This document shows positions 15,591-19,030 of a stretch of 19,030 bases of DNA, piece by piece. This DNA is from Candidatus Argoarchaeum ethanivorans (GTDB lineage: Archaea; Halobacteriota; Methanosarcinia; Methanosarcinales; EX4572-44), in contig CAJHIR010000009.1 in NCBI GenBank assembly GCA_905067535.1, positions 1 through 19,030 on the forward strand, read 5' to 3'. A program made the translations under genes and the position numbers. The notes under the pieces are model-generated. The model searched no databases. It was not told where the DNA came from and saw only the letters and a program-made list of their open reading frames with translations. Position 1 is the stretch's first letter, and every line of letters begins with the position of its first letter.

Positions 15591-15975
15591 ATGAGAAAAG
15601 AAGTTGAAGAGTGGTGGAAACAAGCAAAAAGAGATTTAATAACCGCAGAAAACTGCAAGAATTCGAAAGACTATTATGCGTGCGCATTCTTCTGTCAGCA
15701 ATCGGTTGAAAAGGGTTTAAAGGCGATGTATATCGCAAAAAAACGGATGTCTCCGGGTACAACGCACTCATTAATTTACCTTGCAACAGAGATAGATATG
15801 CCATCCAGGTTCTACATATTCTTAAGGCAATTAACGCCGGAGTTCGTTACCACACGGGTACCCGGATGCGGCTTATGGAACGCCTTATGAGCTCTATGAT
15901 GAGTATCTCGTAAAGGAAATTTTAAATAACAGTAAGAGGGTGTTAGAATGGATCGAATCACAGATAGAAATGTGA
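15591..15975 (+). pseudogene. HEPN-domain toxin gene with one-base frameshift
   Basis: The start reads MRKEVEEWWKQAKRDLITAE, then YYACAFFCQQSVEKGLKAMY and KKRMSPGTTHSLIYL, a typical HEPN (DUF86/HepT-like superfamily) sequence with an Arg-x6-His motif. After FVTTR the frame is lost: GGG at 15856-15858 has one G too many. Removing it restores YPDAAYGTPYELYDEYLVKE and EILNNSKRVLEWIESQ, ending at 15975, a normal length of about 127 residues. Unrepaired, the product stops at 15890 with an unrelated tail (VPGCGLWNAL). The restored gene overlaps the MNT gene by 28 bases, as expected for such pairs. Either a true mutation or a sequence error. Confidence 0.85.
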
Positions 15976-16304
15976 AAGAATGGATTAATCGCTTTTTAGC
16001 GGTAATTAGCGATAAATATTCAGCAGAAAAAGTCTTACTATTTGGAAGCAGAGCAAGAGGGGATTATCTAATCAATAGTGATGTTGATATGATTATCGTG
16101 AGTAAAAAATTTGAGGGGATTAACTGGTTGAAACGAATGAGGGACGTTTCTGTCGAGTGGGAGGGTCTGGTTTTACTGGAAGCTATTTGCTACACACCAG
16201 AGGAGTTTGAAGAAAAGAAAAAGGAGATCGGGATTGTTAGCGAAGCTGTGAAAGAGGGAGTGGAATTAATAGCAAGAGGAAAAAGATGTATTCCAGCACA
16301 CTAA
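15948..16304 (+). CDS. MNT-type nucleotidyltransferase (antitoxin-like)
   Basis: 118 residues, a minimal nucleotidyltransferase with the signature LLFGSRARGDYLINSDVDMIIV (Gly33-Ser34, Asp45, Asp47) and a further acidic residue in VLLEAI. MNT proteins pair with HEPN proteins; in characterised HepT/MntA systems the nucleotidyltransferase AMPylates the HEPN partner to silence its RNase activity. Here the ATG lies within the end of the frame-restored HEPN gene, so the two were translated as a unit. The MNT gene itself looks intact. Whether it still has a partner here is doubtful. Confidence 0.92.
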   Translation: MDRITDRNVKEWINRFLAVISDKYSAEKVLLFGSRARGDYLINSDVDMIIVSKKFEGINWLKRMRDVSVEWEGLVLLEAICYTPEEFEEKKKEIGIVSEAVKEGVELIARGKRCIPAH

Positions 16305-16375
16305 ACATGGTTTTCAGAGTGCCGTATTAACCAGATAATTTTTGAGATTCGGCGTATAAAGACAGTAGAACACCC

Positions 16376-16390
16376 AACTATTTTATACGA
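16376..16390 (+). promoter_or_regulatory. Predicted TATA box before the cyclophilin gene
   Basis: AACTATTTTATACGA lies about 30 bases before ATG 16414, a plausible archaeal TATA element with a very short leader. Prediction from position and composition only. Confidence 0.4.
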
Positions 16391-16413
16391 TACCCGAGTA
16401 AACCCGGCATACT

Positions 16414-16911
16414 ATGAAGAACATAGTTGTGCTTGAGACAAATATGGGGCAGATTGAGATCAAACTTGATCACGAAAATGCCCCGATAACGACCGAGAAT
16501 TTCATTCGCTACGTACAGGGAGGACATTACGATGGCACCATCTTCCACCGCATAATCGACGATTTTATGATCCAGGGAGGCGGCTACACCCCTGATGGCA
16601 AAGAGAAACCAACTCATAAGCCCATCAATTTAGAATCAAACAACGGATTGAAAAACCAGGTTGGAACCATCGCAATGGCAAGAACAGGTGACCCTAACAG
16701 CGCTACTTCTCAGTTTTTCATCAACATTGCCGATAATCATTACCTGAACTATGCAAAGGGTAACGACGGTTATGCAGTATTTGGTAAAGTAATATCTGGT
16801 ATGGAGACCGTTAACCATATAAAAACCGTGAAAACAGGAAACAAAGGATCATCCACTGATTGGCCACAGGAAGATGTGATTATAAAACATGCCCACCTGA
16901 AACCAGCATAA
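16414..16911 (+). CDS. Cyclophilin-type peptidyl-prolyl cis-trans isomerase
   Basis: 165 residues, a single-domain cytoplasmic cyclophilin (no signal peptide) that catalyses cis-trans isomerisation of proline bonds during folding. Active-site residues are visible: FHRIIDDFMIQGG with Arg46, Phe51 and Gln54, then MARTGDPNSATSQFFIN (88-104), then GYAVFGKV (119-126). It resembles bacterial PpiB more than eukaryotic CypA, so transfer from bacteria is possible; many archaea with this lifestyle carry one. Single gene, apparently with its own TATA box, followed by a perfect hairpin at 16973-17001. Confidence 0.95.
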   Translation: MKNIVVLETNMGQIEIKLDHENAPITTENFIRYVQGGHYDGTIFHRIIDDFMIQGGGYTPDGKEKPTHKPINLESNNGLKNQVGTIAMARTGDPNSATSQFFINIADNHYLNYAKGNDGYAVFGKVISGMETVNHIKTVKTGNKGSSTDWPQEDVIIKHAHLKPA

Positions 16912-16972
16912 TCTCGCCACTGGTGGATGTGTCTGTGTTATTTTTATGGTATGGTGAGTTTCAGTTTTGATG

Positions 16973-17001
16973 CCCAGAATGGGCAGTCTGCCCATTCTGG
17001 G
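16973..17001. terminator. Perfect 13-bp hairpin downstream of the cyclophilin gene
   Basis: Arms CCCAGAATGGGCA (16973-16985) and TGCCCATTCTGGG (16989-17001) around a GTC loop. It is about 60 bases after the cyclophilin stop, with only weak T-richness afterwards. It may be a transcription terminator or a small dispersed repeat; a copy elsewhere in the genome would favour the latter. Confidence 0.55.
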
Positions 17002-17041
17002 TATTTGTCATATTTTTCGGTAATGTCCTAATCCGAGATAG

Positions 17042-17248
17042 TTAATTGGAAAATAGAAAAATTCGTGCCATGTCCACAGATGATCCGCCAATCCTTCCAA
17101 CATTGCGGGGTAAGTTCTTCTTTTGAACCCGTTTATAAAATTCCGATAGAATTGAAACAGTTGAAGCAAACATTTTAGCATCCACCTCCATATCCGGATT
17201 GTTCAACATTGGTGTTCGGTTAAGAAGTTTTAGTGATTCCTCTCTCAC
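17042..17248 (-). CDS. Small hypothetical ORF (doubtful)
   Basis: 68 residues from a GTG at 17248, charged at the N-terminus (REESLKLLNRTPML) and ending RIFLFSN. No domain recognised. The frame is open upstream to about 17300. It sits downstream of yjbQ on the same strand, with about 150 bases between. The LNRTP stretch is encoded by one arm of an inverted repeat whose other arm lies at 17368-17382. It could be a gene fragment or a non-coding open frame. Confidence 0.3.
   Translation of the reverse strand: MREESLKLLNRTPMLNNPDMEVDAKMFASTVSILSEFYKRVQKKNLPRNVGRIGGSSVDMARIFLFSN
17211..17225. repeat. 15-bp inverted repeat, left arm
   Basis: GGTGTTCGGTTAAGA, exact reverse complement of 17368-17382. 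The two arms are separated by about 140 bases. Each arm sits in an open frame that reads LNRTP on its own strand. Confidence 0.6.
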
Positions 17249-17367
17249 GTTTTTGACAACTTGAATGTTCTGGCAAATCTTGATGCATATTAAAATTACA
17301 ACCGGTCACGGATGGAAGCCAATTATAATGACTTTACCCGATATTTATTGTGTTCTTATGATTCATC

Positions 17368-17382
17368 TCTTAACCGAACACC
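17368..17382. repeat. 15-bp inverted repeat, right arm
   Basis: TCTTAACCGAACACC, the partner of 17211-17225. It lies just beyond the 3' end of yjbQ (stop at 17395). Confidence 0.6.
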
Positions 17383-17394
17383 GATAAAGCAGTA

Positions 17395-17823
17395 TTACCT
17401 GTTCATGTCACCCATAATCTGTACAATAATGTCTCTGCTTCGTGGTCTGTTGTCCAGATCAATAAATACAATCTGCTGCCATGTGCCAAGCATCAGGCTG
17501 CTATCTTGAAACGGTACTGTAATGCTTGGTCCAAGAAGTGATGCTCTGATGTGGGAGTGTCCATTGCCATCGCCCCAGCGAAGATTGTGTTTATATTCAA
17601 TGCCCTGCGGTGCTACATGCTCAAGCATTCGCTTCATATCTTCTATCAGACCTGACTCGTATTCGATGGTTGTCAGTGCTGCCGTTGAACCGTGTACGAA
17701 CACCGTGACTATTCCACTCCTAAAGTTAGATTTCTTTAATAAGCCGGATACATCATCAGTGATATCAAGTATATCCACGTTTCCTCTGGTACTGATACTG
17801 ATATGTTCTGTTACAACATTCAT
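17395..17823 (-). CDS. YjbQ / UPF0047 family protein
   Basis: 142 residues from ATG 17823 (MNVVTEHISI). Widely conserved YjbQ family; Escherichia coli YjbQ has weak thiamine-phosphate synthase activity, but the true function is unsettled. Motifs: VTVFVHGSTAALTTIEYE, the NLRWGDGNGHSHIRASLLGPS metal-site region with two histidines, and LGTWQQIVFIDLDNRPRSR. I start at 17823 rather than the more upstream frame opening at 17898 because the family begins here and a TTTTTATACTATGC box lies about 25 bases before it on the minus strand. About 90 bases separate it from the NYN gene upstream. Confidence 0.93.
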   Translation of the reverse strand: MNVVTEHISISTRGNVDILDITDDVSGLLKKSNFRSGIVTVFVHGSTAALTTIEYESGLIEDMKRMLEHVAPQGIEYKHNLRWGDGNGHSHIRASLLGPSITVPFQDSSLMLGTWQQIVFIDLDNRPRSRDIIVQIMGDMNR

Positions 17824-17913
17824 ATAATTATGAACCCCTGCATAGTATAAAAACGATGATGTTTGGAATGAAAGATGGTGTGGAGCCTGGCCACGCAATT
17901 ACCCTTCAATTTT

Positions 17914-18420
17914 TCAGGGTTTCTGAATTTTATCAGTTTCATACTCCATGACGCCTTCCTTTAATGTTATCACATAATCAGAAGAGTTTTTCAGTGCAAC
18001 AGAAAACCCTGGCTCAGCACCAAAAAGTATTGTCTCCTTTCCTTTTTCATTAGCTTTTACAAGGAGTGGTTTAAAATTTGCATCACGGGTGACGAGAGCC
18101 AGGGTATCAATAACCGGGTTGCACATCATCTCCATGCCTTCAATTACCAGGCGAACATCAATGTCACTGGTGCATATCACCGGCTCAAAACCCTGGTTTT
18201 CTATAGCTTCAACAAGCTTGTCGGTCGCATACTGGTTAAGAAACACTTTTCCAATTTTCATGGTGCCGTAATCCTTTAAAACGTCCCGTATTTCTTCAAG
18301 GTCTACCTGGAACTCTTTTCTAAGCATATTGGGACCGTCAACCAGTAGCCCTATTTTTCTTCGACCTCTCTCTTTTTTTGAACCAAGATATGTCTTAATA
18401 GATTCGAAACTTGTTTTCAT
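17914..18420 (-). CDS. NYN (PIN-like) domain protein, archaeal family
   Basis: 168 residues. The NYN fold is visible from about 22: KIGLLVDGPNMLRKEF with its first Asp, DLEEIRDVL, then a TSDIDVRLVIEGM segment (second acidic cluster), LALVTRDANFKPLLVKANEKG (third Asp), and ILFGAEPGFSVALKNSSDYVI at the C-terminus. NYN proteins are metal-dependent RNases of the PIN superfamily; this variant matches an archaeal conserved family of unknown substrate. A role in RNA processing is inference. First gene of a probable two-gene unit with yjbQ. Confidence 0.9.
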   Translation of the reverse strand: MKTSFESIKTYLGSKKERGRRKIGLLVDGPNMLRKEFQVDLEEIRDVLKDYGTMKIGKVFLNQYATDKLVEAIENQGFEPVICTSDIDVRLVIEGMEMMCNPVIDTLALVTRDANFKPLLVKANEKGKETILFGAEPGFSVALKNSSDYVITLKEGVMEYETDKIQKP

Positions 18421-18678
18421 TAAAAGTCCAACCTTATGGTACTGTTATTTACGTCTCCTCTCATTAGTTTATATTTGTTTCTAAATTTTTCTCTATCTCT
18501 TTCTCTTATATTCCGGAACTTGTGACCCTCAAGTTTGGTGGTGTACCCGGACACCACGCAGGTTGAGATTATAGTTGAAACGCAAAGGATTTATTCAACC
18601 GAGGTTTTAACATCAATTATATTGATGAACGATGATTTTTGGTGTGCGCGGGTGCATAAAGGCGGTCAGGTGTAAGAA
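18421..18678. other. Divergent intergenic region with a small hairpin
   Basis: About 260 bases between the NYN gene (minus) and the HEAT-like gene (plus). It contains a hairpin with arms GTGGTGT (18538-18544) and ACACCAC (18551-18557) around ACCCGG, and a TC-rich tract at about 18490-18510. AAATATAAAC on the minus strand near 18470-18480 may be a TATA box for the NYN gene. No RNA gene recognised. Confidence 0.4.
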
Positions 18679-19030
18679 ATGGTCGATCAGGCTGAGATTC
18701 ACAGGAAAACCGTAAGCAGTGATGTTGAGGAACGTCGATGGGCGGCGGAGCAACTACGCAGTGATTTTGCAGATTTACCTGACAAAGAAGCAGCATGGAA
18801 AGACTTGATTCAACTAACACAGTACAAAGACTCTGGTGTGCAGTGGAGGATAGCAGGTACACTTGGTTCTGCCTTCCAACACGTTCCAGATAAAAGAAAA
18901 GCATGGAGAGACCTGCACCGACTAACACCGGACAGAGAAAGTGATGTGCGGTCGAGTGCAGCATTTGCACTTGGTTCTGCCTTCCAACACGTTCCAGATA
19001 AAGAAGAAGCATGGAAAGACCTGCACCGAC
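18679..19030 (+). CDS. HEAT-like repeat protein, 5' part (cut by window edge)
   Basis: From ATG 18679 the frame stays open to the last base (117 codons), so the gene continues beyond the window. The N-terminal MVDQAEIHRKTVSS is followed by units of about 36 residues: a divergent first unit, then two units starting LGSAFQHVPDK and containing AW(K/R)DLHR, with VR-x-A-type positions typical of HEAT repeats. The DNA of these units is also repeated: 18860-18923 matches 18968-19030 with an offset of 108 bases and few differences. Such proteins are alpha-solenoid scaffolds for protein-protein contact. Function unknown. AGGTG about ten bases upstream may be the ribosome site. Confidence 0.85.
   Translation, partial: MVDQAEIHRKTVSSDVEERRWAAEQLRSDFADLPDKEAAWKDLIQLTQYKDSGVQWRIAGTLGSAFQHVPDKRKAWRDLHRLTPDRESDVRSSAAFALGSAFQHVPDKEEAWKDLHR

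Noticed and set aside
18617..19012. 131-residue minus-strand open frame with internal repeats
   Set aside because: Its repeats mirror the HEAT-like units of the plus-strand gene; antisense shadow.

Overview
The window looks like a chromosomal segment from a euryarchaeote, most plausibly a methanogen-related or alkane/methane-oxidising lineage (Methanosarcinia, Syntrophoarchaeia or ANME-1-like, or Archaeoglobi). This is inferred from the gene set, not from a marker gene. The archaeal signals are a bifunctional ArgJ, an anaerobic-type cobalamin cluster (CbiG, CbiH/CobJ, CbiC), a mycobacterial/archaeal-type inositol-1-phosphate synthase next to an Archaeoglobus-like IPCT/DIPPS fusion, an archaeal NYN-domain protein, HEAT-like repeat proteins, and TATA boxes about 25 bases from start codons. 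No rRNA, tRNA or CRISPR array was seen.

Layout. Positions 1-215 hold two copies of a perfect hairpin repeat. Positions 216-5326 are a plus-strand run: argC, a CBS-pair protein, argJ, cbiG, cobJ/cbiH, cbiC. It covers arginine/ornithine biosynthesis followed by three corrin-ring steps. The cobJ-cbiC junction carries a third hairpin copy flanked by a 56-bp direct duplication that leaves both genes intact. Positions 5327-8160 are a decayed region: an inverted repeat, a truncated copy of an HD-domain gene, a frameshifted glycosyltransferase, one intact family-4 glycosyltransferase, and a probable transposase remnant.

Positions 8161-12522 are a minus-strand cluster. In transcription order it holds an MFS transporter, inositol-3-phosphate synthase, the bifunctional IPCT/DIPPS enzyme, and an HD-domain protein whose coding sequence runs back into the IPCT/DIPPS gene. 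Together these suggest synthesis of di-myo-inositol-phosphate-type solutes or inositol lipids, and the HD protein is a candidate for a missing phosphatase step. The MFS gene and hemD (uroporphyrinogen-III synthase) diverge from one centrally placed TATA element, and both starts look leaderless.

Positions 13642-16304 resemble a small conflict or defence island: a 618-residue fusion of an HD hydrolase domain with an eIF2B/ribose-1,5-bisphosphate-isomerase-like domain that lacks the usual catalytic Cys and Asp, then a HEPN/MNT pair in which the HEPN gene has a one-base frameshift. Positions 16414-19030 hold a cyclophilin-type prolyl isomerase, a perfect hairpin, a doubtful small ORF, a YjbQ-family protein, an NYN-domain protein, and the 5' end of a HEAT-like repeat protein cut by the window edge.

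The HD-eIF2B fusion is the best candidate for an undescribed system. The hairpin insertion at cobJ/cbiC is the most striking DNA-level event.
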